From: Micromonospora peucetia
Lineage (GTDB): Bacteria > Actinomycetota > Actinomycetes > Mycobacteriales > Micromonosporaceae
Assembly (NCBI RefSeq): GCF_900091625.1
Contig: NZ_FMIC01000002.1
Location: forward strand, 6,510,001-6,574,000
Reading direction: 5' to 3'
Length of the DNA: 64,000 nt
Shown: one piece after another, positions 15,250 through 24,057 of the stretch
Position numbering within the stretch: position 1 is the stretch's first letter
Layout of the letters: each line of letters begins with the position of its first letter
The notes under the pieces: generated by a model
What the model was told of the DNA's origin: nothing
What the model saw: the letters and a program-made list of their open reading frames with translations, nothing else
Database searches by the model: none
Position numbers and translations under genes: made by a program

Positions 15250-17943
15250 TCAATCCAGACCCAGCGCGCCGCGCAGCTCCGCCCGCCCGCCGATGCCGAG
15301 CTTGCCGTACGCCCGGTGCAGGTGGTTCTCCACCGTCCGCTCCGACAGGTGCAGCCGGACGGCGATGTTCCGGCTCTGCTCGCCCCGGGCGGCGGCGAGC
15401 ACGATCTCGTGTTCCCGCCCGGTCAGCCGGGTGATCGGCCCACGCCGGCGCAGCGCGGGGGTGCTGACCGGCTCGCCGATCAGCGCGAGCTGGGTGTCGG
15501 CGAACACGTACGCCCTGGCGGCCGTCGTCGGCTGCCCGCCGGCCATCCGGGCCGCGCCGGCCATCGTCGCCGCCTCGGCCGCGTGCAGTGGCATGCCGTA
15601 GCGGGCAAACCGGGCGGCCACGTCGAGCAGGGTGCCGGCATCGGCGGTCCGCGCGGCGGTGGCGTACGCCTCGATGGTCCGGCCGAGCGACCAGCGCGGA
15701 TCGGGCGGATGACTGGCGAGCAGTTCCGCCGCCCGACCGGCCGCGCCGAGCCGGACCAGGTCCAGTGCGCCCAACGCGCCGACGGCGACCGCGCCGCGCC
15801 GGCCGTGCCCGACGACCGCCTCGACGAGCGCGGTGATCCCCGCCCCGCCGTCGTTCTCGGCGGCGCCCCGCCAGGCGTGTGCGCGGGCGACCTCGATGTC
15901 GAAGAGCCGCAGCGAGTGCGGCCCGGCGGCGTGCTGGTGCAGGTCGGCCGCGAGTGCCGCCAGGTCGGTGTCGCCGCCGAGTTGGACGGAGGCCTGCATC
16001 CGTACCCCGGCCGCCCACCGGTAGACCGGCCGCATGCCGATCTCACCGGCCACCAGCCGGGCCTCCTGCGCCCAGCGCAGCGCGGTGCCGGGCCGGCCGG
16101 CGAAGAGAGCGATCTGCGCCAACGTCAAGGCGTGCAGCGCCTGGCTGACCGGGTTGGTGGGGTGCAGGCTGGCCTCGTATCCGCGTTCGGCCATCTCCCG
16201 AGCGCCGGCCGGATCGGGCCGGTAGCAACGCAGCACGGCGACGATCGGCGGTACCCCGAGGGACTGCATCTGGCTGGGCCCGGTGTGCCGGTGGGCCAAC
16301 GGCACGGTCTCCGCGATCAGTTCCTCGGCCTCGGCCAGCCGGCCGGCGAGCAGCATCGCGCACCCGGCGGCGCAACTCGCGGCCAGCCGGGTGGCGACCG
16401 GGTTCGCGCCGCGGAACACCGCCAGCGCCGGCTCGATCACCGTGCAGTCGAGCTGGTACGACCGCAGGTAGAGATCGAAGCCGGCGAGCGGCCCGGTTCC
16501 GGTGGCCTCGTCGTCGGGCGGCTGGGACGCGCCGTCGAGCACGGCGCGGGCGGCGCGCACGTCGTCGACGGCGTGCACGAGGATCTCGGCGTGCTGGATC
16601 GCCACCTGGATCCGGTCTGTCGCGCCGCCGGCCCTGGCTGTCTCGGCCGCTGGCCCGGTCCCGACGGCTGACGCGGTCCCGGCGGTGGCGGCCAACTCGG
16701 CGCAGAGCGCGATGGCCTCGTCGATGTGGCCGAGGTGCACCAGCGCCCGGACCGCCGCCAGTCCCGCGTCGACCGCCGCGCCGGCCCGGTAGGCGCGCTC
16801 CGCCAGCCGGTACGCCAGGGCGTATTCGCGGGTCAGCGCCGCCTGTTCGGCGGCGGCCAGCATCAGCTGGGGGTTGACCGGACCGCCGGCATCGAGGCGC
16901 CAGCGGGCGATCCGGAGCAGTTCGTCCTCGCCCGGCGTACCGCCGGCCTCCACCGCGTCGGCCAGCCGGCGGATGTGCCGCAGCCGGCCGAGCGCAGGCG
17001 TATCGGCCCGCAGCAGCTCCCCGTAGAGCGGGTGGCTGAGCCGGACCATCGGCTGCTCCACCGGCTCGACGGTGATCAGGCCGCGGCGTTCCAACGCCTC
17101 CAGTATCCGGTCGCCGGCGATGGCGACGGCGACCGGCAGGGGCACCGGCTCACCGGCGGCGACCAGTTCCAACGCCTCCCGTTCGACAGGGTCCGATGCT
17201 GCGAGCCGGCTGCGCAGCAACTCGCTCAGCCGAGGCATCGCCGTCATCGGGCCGGTGAGCCGCCACAACCCGTCGGCCCGATCCAGCACGCCCGCCTCCC
17301 GCGCAGAGGTGACCAGTTCCCGCAGGAAGAGCGGGTTGCCGGCGGCGGTGTCCCGCAACCGACGCAGGGCCTGCCCCTCGACCGGTCCGTCGAGCATGGC
17401 GGTCAGCAGTGCGTCCGATGTCGGGGCGTCCAGGACCGCGAGGTCGATCCGGACAACTCCGGCGTCCTTCCAGAGCGCGGTCAGCACGTCCGGGATCGGC
17501 TCGTCGGTTCGCATCGTGGCCAGCAGGGCAACGACATTCTCGACAACCGCCTGGTGCAGCACCGCGAGGGAGACGGGGTCGAGTTGGTGAGCGTCGTCGA
17601 CGGAGAGAAGGATCGGGCCCTGATCGGCGAGGCGACGCAGGGCGAGCAGGCCGAGCTGCAGCGGCCCCTGGCCGGCGGCCAGACCTGCATCCGCCGGGAG
17701 CAGACCGGCCAGCGCGCCGAGCGCGAGCCCGGCCGAGTCAGCCGAGCACTGCACCGACAGGATCCGCCGGCCGCGCACCCGGGTGGCCGCCTCCCGGGCG
17801 AGCCGGGTCTTGCCGACCCCGGCGGGGCCGGCGATCAGCAGGCCAGGCGCGGCCGGCCCCCACAGCGCCCGGACGGCGTCGGCGAGCTCCTCGTCCCGGC
17901 CGGTCAATGGCGACTCGCCCGCCGGCCGGCTCATGGATCGCAA
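15250..17943 (-). CDS. Large ATP-binding LuxR-family regulator (LAL/MalT type)
   Basis: 897 residues. The N-terminal AAA/STAND ATPase has Walker A GPAGVGKTRLA near residue 40 and Walker B ILLSVDDAHQLD near 110, a long alpha-helical TPR-like middle, and a C-terminal LuxR helix-turn-helix (TGREHEIVLAAARGEQSRNI, then HLSERTVENHLHRAYGKLGI). LALs are pathway activators in actinomycetes. A second ATG nine bases downstream (MSRPAGE) is equally possible. Targets may include the neighbouring surface-protein and protease genes, which is only inference. Confidence 0.88.
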   Translation of the reverse strand: MRSMSRPAGESPLTGRDEELADAVRALWGPAAPGLLIAGPAGVGKTRLAREAATRVRGRRILSVQCSADSAGLALGALAGLLPADAGLAAGQGPLQLGLLALRRLADQGPILLSVDDAHQLDPVSLAVLHQAVVENVVALLATMRTDEPIPDVLTALWKDAGVVRIDLAVLDAPTSDALLTAMLDGPVEGQALRRLRDTAAGNPLFLRELVTSAREAGVLDRADGLWRLTGPMTAMPRLSELLRSRLAASDPVEREALELVAAGEPVPLPVAVAIAGDRILEALERRGLITVEPVEQPMVRLSHPLYGELLRADTPALGRLRHIRRLADAVEAGGTPGEDELLRIARWRLDAGGPVNPQLMLAAAEQAALTREYALAYRLAERAYRAGAAVDAGLAAVRALVHLGHIDEAIALCAELAATAGTASAVGTGPAAETARAGGATDRIQVAIQHAEILVHAVDDVRAARAVLDGASQPPDDEATGTGPLAGFDLYLRSYQLDCTVIEPALAVFRGANPVATRLAASCAAGCAMLLAGRLAEAEELIAETVPLAHRHTGPSQMQSLGVPPIVAVLRCYRPDPAGAREMAERGYEASLHPTNPVSQALHALTLAQIALFAGRPGTALRWAQEARLVAGEIGMRPVYRWAAGVRMQASVQLGGDTDLAALAADLHQHAAGPHSLRLFDIEVARAHAWRGAAENDGGAGITALVEAVVGHGRRGAVAVGALGALDLVRLGAAGRAAELLASHPPDPRWSLGRTIEAYATAARTADAGTLLDVAARFARYGMPLHAAEAATMAGAARMAGGQPTTAARAYVFADTQLALIGEPVSTPALRRRGPITRLTGREHEIVLAAARGEQSRNIAVRLHLSERTVENHLHRAYGKLGIGGRAELRGALGLD

Positions 17944-18003
17944 GAGTAGTGGCTGGACCCGATCCGCGGACCCGGTCGTCCGGATCGGAATCAGGCGCCG
18001 GTC

Positions 18004-18063
18004 TGATGGTCCCCGGGTTTCACGGAGTCGTCGTGGTCGGTTTCATGCCACGGACAGGGACAT
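18004..18063. mobile_element. Solitary IS3-type end fragment
   Basis: About 57 bases starting near CCCCGGGTTTCACGGAG and ending at GGACAGGGACATC are almost identical (three or four differences) to 35447-35505, where the same sequence is the end of an IS3-family relic with orfB. Here there is no transposase sequence beside it, so it is a solo end left by deletion or by a partial insertion. The following 160 bases up to the lipoprotein stop hold nothing recognisable. Confidence 0.65.
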
Positions 18064-18226
18064 CAACCGCTCCATCAAAGCGGGGGGAACTCACCTCCCG
18101 CTCGGACCGCACGGCGGCGTCGGCCAACGTCCCGTACCCGACAGCCCCGGCGGTCGGGGCAGGAGTCGCCGCGGACTGCTGCAGGGGTCGTGCACCGCAC
18201 CGACGTCACCCAGCCGGGGCCAGGAG

Positions 18227-18766
18227 TCACCCGACAGGCAGCGAATCGACCCCGGCGGCGAGAAGATCGCGCAGGTCCTGCTCCGCACCTGGGGGAAAGC
18301 TCCGGGGTGCGACCAGCTGGTAGGTCACGCTCACCTCGTAGTCGCCGCCGACCCAGGCTCGGCCGTCGATCCGTGCCTGACCGCCGGTCCAGGGAGTAGT
18401 CACCAGGCAGGAGGCATCACCGGGCCCGCTGGACGTCAGCTTGGCCCCGATCTTGGCGCACTGCTTGGCGCGCCACCCGTCGTCGTACATCTCGCTGCCG
18501 TCGACCGCGACCGTGATCTCCAGGTCGCCGCGCATCGACGCGGTGCCGGCGGTGAGGTCAACGTCGCACGCTCTACTGCCGCTGATGTCACCCAGTTGCG
18601 CCCGAGGCTCCCGCGCCGAGCCAGGGGCGAGCCGATCCAGCACCTCGTCGTTGATCAGTTCGCACGGATCGCGAAGCGCCGCAGGCGCGGCGGGACCGGC
18701 CCCACATCCGGTCGCACCCACCGACAGGACACAGACAACCAGCACCATGCAGGCACGCAAACGCAT
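18227..18766 (-). CDS. DUF3558-like secreted lipoprotein
   Basis: 179 residues with lipobox GATGC (Cys21), followed by the LRDPCELINDEVL motif that opens DUF3558-type actinobacterial lipoproteins, an internal CDVDL and SCLVTT cysteine pair, and a C-terminal VTYQLVAPRSFPPGAEQDL segment. Membrane-anchored outside the cell; function of the family is unknown. It stands alone, between the IS3 end relic and an IS5 relic. Confidence 0.7.
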   Translation of the reverse strand: MRLRACMVLVVCVLSVGATGCGAGPAAPAALRDPCELINDEVLDRLAPGSAREPRAQLGDISGSRACDVDLTAGTASMRGDLEITVAVDGSEMYDDGWRAKQCAKIGAKLTSSGPGDASCLVTTPWTGGQARIDGRAWVGGDYEVSVTYQLVAPRSFPPGAEQDLRDLLAAGVDSLPVG

Positions 18767-18947
18767 TGGCCCTCCCCAGAATCAGCTTCGGCAGCTTACT
18801 CGGCGGTCCGCACAGTCAGCGCCGCCAGTTGGCTGAACCCTTGACCCGGCAGAGCCCCTGACCGGCGGGGAGACGACCGGCAGGATGGCGAGCATCTGGG
18901 CCAGAACAACGCCGGGCCGGAACGCCACCGTTGCGCTGACGTCCGTC

Positions 18948-19560
18948 CTAAAGCGGGCGCAAGCGGCGTTGTTGGCGACTGGCGGGTCTGCTGCGGGTGA
19001 GACGGCGAAGCATGCCGCCGAGCGCGGCCCTTCGGATCATGGCCTCTGAGGTGCGGGGGTGGGTTTCGTAGTCGCGGGCCAGGCGGCGGTGGGCGGTGAT
19101 CCAGGCCAGGGCCCGTTCGACAACCCCAGCGGCGGGGGTGCATGACGAAGACTTGCTGGTCGGCGGGTTTGCGGACGATCTCGACGGTGGTACGCAGGAG
19201 GTCGCGGGCCCAGTCGACGAGGCGGCCGGCGAAGCCGGAGTCGGCAAAGACGTGCCGGATGGGGGTTGCCGCGTAGGTGGCGAGCAGGGCGCCTTTGGCG
19301 CCGTCGCGGTCCTGCCAGGACGCGGCCAGGACCCAGACGGTGACCAGCCGTCCGAGGGTGTCGGTGACGATTAACCCTTTCCGGCCGTTGATCTTCTTGC
19401 CGGCGTCGTAGCCGCGGGAGCCGCAGGGCACGGTGTCGGCTCCTCTCACGCCCTGGGGGCCGATGATCCCCGCGGTCGGCTCGGGCTGGCGGCCGTGAGC
19501 CAGGCGGACCTCCCAGGTGCAGGTGCAAAGCAGGGGCGGACGACGACCCGGATGAGAAGC
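18948..19560 (-). pseudogene. IS5-family transposase, decayed
   Basis: The strand reads an IS5-type DDE core: GYDAGKKINGRKGLIVTDTL, WQDRDGAKGALLATY and HVFADSGFAGRLVDWA in one frame, then after a frameshift near 19130 VVERALAWITAHRRLARDYE and a short tail. The first catalytic Asp is replaced (IIGPQGVRGADT where family members have ID or VD) and the N-terminal third is missing. Non-functional relic; its far side reaches about 19700 without a clear coding frame. Confidence 0.75.
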
Positions 19561-19738
19561 AGGGCCACTTCTTCCAGTCGGTACTCCTGGCCCGGCCGGG
19601 GCTACCACGACCCTCGCAGGGGCAGCGGCACGGCTGGCCGCTGGCGAAGAGCCCGGTTACTGATCCGTCCGGCCCGCACCCTGGACCGGCCACCACGCCA
19701 CGTGTACGGCACTCCATCTGGCCGCGGACCTTGCCCGA

Positions 19739-19978
19739 TCAGGCCCCGAGGAAACCGTCGGTCACCCACTCGAACTCGTCGGAGTGCGCCCAGATCAGAG
19801 CGTGGTCAGCATCGTCGATGATGACCAGCCGGGAACCAGCAATGCCGTCGTGAAGCATCCTCGCGTGGTGGATCGCTACCGCTTGATCGTTCGAAGCGGC
19901 GATGACGAGCGTCGGACGTGCGATCTTCGCCAGCCTGAGCCGCGCGACCCGGGATCCTCTGGGCGCGCCGCGTCGCCG
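19739..19978 (-). pseudogene. Alpha/beta hydrolase, C-terminal fragment
   Basis: The last ~65 codons read RLAKIARPTLVIAASNDQA, then GSRLVIIDDADHALIWA, i.e. the acid and histidine (DHALIW) region of an alpha/beta hydrolase. There is no nucleophile or N-terminal half; upstream sequence changes to unrelated low-identity reading. Remnant of a deleted gene, next to the IS5 relic. The plus strand at 19980-20071 has a short in-frame tail (IYLEPDIDRQAAF) that may be another fragment. Confidence 0.6.
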
Positions 19979-20148
19979 AGCCCTGCCCACCGCCACCGCG
20001 ATCTACCTCGAACCCGACATCGACCGGCAAGCCGCGTTCACCGGCGCCGCCACGCCCGGACCCATCACCTGACCCCTTGAGGGTGGTTCAGATCCAGAGC
20101 TGGGGGTACTGACGTCGGCATAGCGCCGCCATCGACGTAGGGGGCTCC

Positions 20149-20322
20149 ATGGGTATCGATGACAAGATCGACAACACCTCCGAAGAGGCCGCCGGCAAGC
20201 TGAAGGAAGGCGCCGGCCGTGCCACCGCCGACGAGCGACTCGAAGCCGAAGGCCGCGCTGACCGGACCAGCGCGAACCTCAAGCAGGCCGGTGAGAAGAT
20301 CAAGGACGCCTTCAAGAGCTGA
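20149..20322 (+). CDS. CsbD-like stress protein
   Basis: 57 residues, MGIDDKIDNTSEEAAGKLKE to the end KQAGEKIKDAFKS. This is the typical CsbD-family sequence: short, very hydrophilic, Lys/Glu/Ala-rich, predicted helical, with the repeated pattern KLKEGAGRAT. Members are strongly induced by general stress in Bacillus and actinobacteria; molecular function unknown. Monocistronic, with a strong hairpin 39 bases after the stop. Confidence 0.88.
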   Translation: MGIDDKIDNTSEEAAGKLKEGAGRATADERLEAEGRADRTSANLKQAGEKIKDAFKS

Positions 20323-20360
20323 CCCGGGCCGGGCAGTGCGCGGCAGGGTGAGATGACTGA

Positions 20361-20392
20361 ACGGCCACGACAGCATGATCCGTCGTGGCCGT
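20361..20392. terminator. Hairpin between csbD and oleD
   Basis: ACGGCCACGAC (20361-20371) and GTCGTGGCCGT (20382-20392) form a perfect 11-bp stem with a 10-nt loop in the gap between convergent genes. No U-run follows, as is common for high-GC actinobacterial terminators, so it may serve both strands. Confidence 0.7.
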
Positions 20393-20461
20393 GTCCTGTG
20401 CCAGCCGCCTGCTGTCTGGGCGCGCCTGGCGGTTACCGGTCAACCGCCGTCATCGTCCTCA

Positions 20462-21484
20462 TCAGGAGGGCGATGACGTCCCCGCCCCCCGGCGGCCACG
20501 AGGGCGGGGACCTTGCCGGTACGCCAAGGCTAGCCGGACGAAGCCTTCCTCAAGCGTCACCTGCGGTGACCAGCACAATGCCTCTCGGGTCCGGCGTTGG
20601 TCGAACCAGTGCGCGGTGGACAACTGCTCGGCCAGAAAGCGGGTCATGGGCGGTTCTTCGGTGCGCCGAAGTGCCGACCATAGACACTCCACTGCGGCGC
20701 CGCCGGCCTTTGCTACGGCCACCGGCACCCGAAGCCTCGGTGGCGCCGTCTCGGCGGCGACGCAGATCCGGTCGATGAGTTCGTGCATCGTCCGTGGCTC
20801 GCCGTTGGTCACCACAAAGACCTGCCCGTGTACGCCCACCTCGGGCGCCCGGTCGAGCGCGGCGACGAGGGCGTCGGCGGCGTTACTGACGTACGTCGTG
20901 TCGATCAGGGCGGTTCCCTGGCCGACCAGTGCCAGCCGGCTGGCCCGGGCCCGCTCGACGATCCGGCCTACCAACTGAGTGTCACCCGGTCCCCAGACCA
21001 GATGCGGGCGGACCGCCACCACGGCGAAGTCGGGAGAGTCGGCGTCCAACGCGAGCAGCTCAGCCGAGGCCTTGCTGCGGGCGTAGTGGCCCCGGGCCCG
21101 GTCTGGGTCGGCTGCGCCGGCGCCGACGCCGACGAGGCCGGCGCCGTGGTGGGCGACCGACGGCGAGGACACGTGCACGAATCGCGTCACGCCGGCTGCC
21201 CGGGCGGCGGCGAGCAGGGTGGCCGTGCCGCCGATGTTGGTGTGCTCAAATTGTTGCCACGGGCCGGTCATGGACACCTTCGCGGCCAGGTGGACCACGG
21301 CATCGACCCCCTCAGCGGCCGCACGTACGGCTTCCGGATCGGTGATGTCGCCGCGCCGCTCGTCGACCCCGACCAGGCCGCTGGGCCGACGCTGCAGGAC
21401 GCGGACCTCGTCGCCGCGCATCCGCAGAGCTGTGGCGACGGCGGCGCCGAGCATGCCGCTGGCACCGGTGACCAGGATCTTCAC
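20462..21484 (-). CDS. oleD: OleD-type NADPH-dependent 2-alkyl-3-ketoacid reductase
   Basis: 340 residues from a GTG at 21484 overlapping the oleBC stop (GTGA). Extended-SDR/epimerase fold with TGASGMLG near residue 7 and the YARSK catalytic pair near 150. In the olefin pathway OleD reduces the 2-alkyl-3-keto acid made by OleA to the 2-alkyl-3-hydroxy acid. The assignment rests on fold plus its invariant position beside oleA and oleBC; the longer upstream frame is inside oleBC and is not used. Confidence 0.85.
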   Translation of the reverse strand: MKILVTGASGMLGAAVATALRMRGDEVRVLQRRPSGLVGVDERRGDITDPEAVRAAAEGVDAVVHLAAKVSMTGPWQQFEHTNIGGTATLLAAARAAGVTRFVHVSSPSVAHHGAGLVGVGAGAADPDRARGHYARSKASAELLALDADSPDFAVVAVRPHLVWGPGDTQLVGRIVERARASRLALVGQGTALIDTTYVSNAADALVAALDRAPEVGVHGQVFVVTNGEPRTMHELIDRICVAAETAPPRLRVPVAVAKAGGAAVECLWSALRRTEEPPMTRFLAEQLSTAHWFDQRRTREALCWSPQVTLEEGFVRLALAYRQGPRPRGRRGAGTSSPS

Positions 21485-24057
21485 AGTCCGCTGACCCTCC
21501 CGCCGGCGAGCACTCGTTCCGCCCAGCGACGGAGCCGGGTACGGTCGATCTTCGAGTTGTGGCGGATGTCCGTGGGCAGGGAAGGGACCACCAACACGGC
21601 CGCGACCGGCGGCGCGGCTGCGGTACGCACCGCGTCGGCCAGCTCCCGGCTGGCCAGTCGGGCACGGCGGGCCCCGGGCAGGGTCTCGGCGATGACCACG
21701 ACCTGCGCCACACCGGGCGGTCCCACACCGACCACCGCGGCCCGCGCGATTTGCGGCAACGACTCGACCTGCTGCTCGATCCCGACCGGGCTGAGCACGC
21801 CGTCGGACGTGACCAGGATGTGGGCCAGCCGGCCCTGCACCCACAGCCGCCCGTCGGGATCCAGGTAGCCGACGTCGCCGGTACGGTGCCAGCCGGGGTT
21901 GCGGGAACTGTCCCGTTCGGTCAGCCAGAGGGCGTCGTAGCGATCCTTCGCATGCCCGGCCCTCACCAAGATCTCGCCGGTCAGTCCAGGAGCGCAGCCG
22001 GGTTGCTCGGAAGGCGTGCCGGTCGGGTCCAGAGCGGCAATCGCCACCTGAACACCGGGCAACGGCCGGCCGACGCAGACACCGTCACCCGGCTCGGTGT
22101 CGACGATCTCGTCGAGGGTGATGTCGGTGACCGGGAGGACCTCGGTCATTCCGTACGGGGTATGCGGCTGCGCCTTGGGCATCAGCGCCCGCGTCTGCGT
22201 GAGCAGCACGGCGGGCACCGGTGCGCCCGCGCTAAGCAGCAACGTCACCCCCTCCAACGCGGTGCGCTGGCGATCGTCCAACGCGTCGCGGGTGTCGACC
22301 ACGTTGCGTAGCGCAGCCGGTGATGCGAACACCGCCGAAGCGTCGACTGCGGCTGTCGCCTCGGCGAGAGCGGTGGCGGTCAACGTCCGTGGTGCGGTCA
22401 CCCTCATGTCCGGGATCGCCGAAGGGGCACCGAGAGCCGGCCCGAAAAGTGCGAATGGCGCGAACGCCGCCACGATCCCGGCATCGGCGTTCACCCCGAG
22501 TTCGAACAGCGCGTCACGCATCGCGGCGAGTTGGCGATGGGTGTAGACCACACCCTTCGCCGGCCCGGTGGAGCCGGAGGTGAACAACACGGCCGCGTCG
22601 TCGTCCGGGTCTGGCATGGCCGGCAGTTCCCGGACACCGGCGCCGAGGCGGGCGAGCCTGCCCAGGGTAAGCGCGCCCAACACGGCGGCGCCGGGCCCGG
22701 CCCCGAAACGCCGCCCGGGCCAGCGCAGGGCCCGGGCGACAACGAGTCCGCGGCCGATGGCGACCAGGTACGAGGGGTCGGCGCTGCGCAGTGCCCGGTT
22801 CATGCCGGCCAGTCCCAGCCCTGGGTCGGCCACCACGATCACCGCACCGATGCGAAGGCACGCGTAGACGGCGGCGGTCAGGTCGGCGCCGGGCGGTACG
22901 AGTAGTGCCACCCGATCACCGCGACGCACTCCGGAGGCGGACAACCCGGCCCCGATCTCCCGAATCCGTTGCCACAGCAGTGACCAGCTGACCTGCCGGC
23001 CGTTGTTCGCCAGCTCGACCAGAGCGACGGAGCGGTCCTCGGCACGCTCTGCCAATGCCGCCCACAGCGGACGCCAAGGCGCTGCCGGTTCCGGCGTCGC
23101 AATCGGATCGGCGGGCCGGCGGTCCAGGTCAACCAGCCACTGCGCGACCGCACCGGCGACATCAGCGTCCTCGGCGAGCAGGTGACCCGCGCCTTCGAAC
23201 CGGTGCAACTGCGCATGCGGCAGCCGGTTCCGCAGATCCCTCAGGTGCACCTCGCCGAAGACCGGGTCGCGCGGCCCCCACAGCAGCAGTGTCGGTGTCT
23301 CCGCCAGCGTGTGCAGACCCTGCGCGACCTCTTGCAGCGCCGGCCAACTCGGGTGGTCGGGACTGAGCGGGATGTCCGCGACGAAGCCGCCGATCGCCGC
23401 CCTTCGGTCCACCGTACGGTATGGAGCGGAATAACCCTCTCGGACAGGCTCCGGCAGCCACGGGTTCGCCAATGCGAGGGTGGCCTGCAGGAACGTCGGC
23501 GTCCGCACGGTCACCGCCGGCAGCACGCCGGGCAGCCGGGCCAGGCGGATCAGCGTGGGCGCTGGCGATCCACTCGGCTGGTGCACTGCAGTGTTGGTCA
23601 ACACCACACCACGTAGCTGATCGCGGTGGCGCAGTGCCCAGCCCAGCGAGATGGACCCGCCCCAGTCATGCCCGACCGTGACCACCGGCCCGGTCAAGCC
23701 CAGCGCGTCGGTGACCGTGGTGAGGTCGTCGATCCGCTGCGCCAGCCCGCGTACCGTGCCGGTGCGCTCCGAGAACCCCATGTCCAGATGGTCGACGGCG
23801 ACCACCCGCCACGGCGGTGCGTCAGCCCGCTCGAACCGGGCCAGCAGGTGCCGCCACAGGTACGACCAGGTGGGATTGCCGTGCACACACAGTAGCGTCC
23901 CGATGTGTCGAATCGGGCCTCCGGAGTCCGTCGCGGCGGTGTCCAAGACATGCCAGGTGCGCTGCACGCCCTGGCTGTCCACCGCAGTAACCCACCGGGA
24001 CCAGGCGCTGTCCAGACCGGGCAGCCCGAGCGGCGGCAATGCGTTTCGATTGCTCAC
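21481..24057 (-). CDS. oleBC: OleBC fusion: beta-lactone decarboxylase + beta-lactone synthetase
   Basis: 858 residues from the GTG at 24057 (VSNRNALPPLG), overlapping the oleA stop by 4 nt. Residues 1-320 are an alpha/beta hydrolase of haloalkane-dehalogenase type with nucleophile Asp131 in VGHDWGG and His in FEGAGHLL (OleB). Residues about 345-858 are an acyl-AMP-ligase fold with VLFTSGSTGPAKGVVYTH, YGMTEVLPV and GWHRTGDVGYLD (OleC). OleC makes the beta-lactone and OleB removes CO2 to give the cis-olefin. The fused form is known in some actinobacteria such as Micrococcus. Confidence 0.88.
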   Translation of the reverse strand: MSNRNALPPLGLPGLDSAWSRWVTAVDSQGVQRTWHVLDTAATDSGGPIRHIGTLLCVHGNPTWSYLWRHLLARFERADAPPWRVVAVDHLDMGFSERTGTVRGLAQRIDDLTTVTDALGLTGPVVTVGHDWGGSISLGWALRHRDQLRGVVLTNTAVHQPSGSPAPTLIRLARLPGVLPAVTVRTPTFLQATLALANPWLPEPVREGYSAPYRTVDRRAAIGGFVADIPLSPDHPSWPALQEVAQGLHTLAETPTLLLWGPRDPVFGEVHLRDLRNRLPHAQLHRFEGAGHLLAEDADVAGAVAQWLVDLDRRPADPIATPEPAAPWRPLWAALAERAEDRSVALVELANNGRQVSWSLLWQRIREIGAGLSASGVRRGDRVALLVPPGADLTAAVYACLRIGAVIVVADPGLGLAGMNRALRSADPSYLVAIGRGLVVARALRWPGRRFGAGPGAAVLGALTLGRLARLGAGVRELPAMPDPDDDAAVLFTSGSTGPAKGVVYTHRQLAAMRDALFELGVNADAGIVAAFAPFALFGPALGAPSAIPDMRVTAPRTLTATALAEATAAVDASAVFASPAALRNVVDTRDALDDRQRTALEGVTLLLSAGAPVPAVLLTQTRALMPKAQPHTPYGMTEVLPVTDITLDEIVDTEPGDGVCVGRPLPGVQVAIAALDPTGTPSEQPGCAPGLTGEILVRAGHAKDRYDALWLTERDSSRNPGWHRTGDVGYLDPDGRLWVQGRLAHILVTSDGVLSPVGIEQQVESLPQIARAAVVGVGPPGVAQVVVIAETLPGARRARLASRELADAVRTAAAPPVAAVLVVPSLPTDIRHNSKIDRTRLRRWAERVLAGGRVSGL

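Noticed and set aside
19980..20071. Plus-strand tail IYLEPDIDRQAAF as an integrase fragment
   Set aside because: Too short (about 25 codons) and no catalytic residues; mentioned only in the neighbouring entry.
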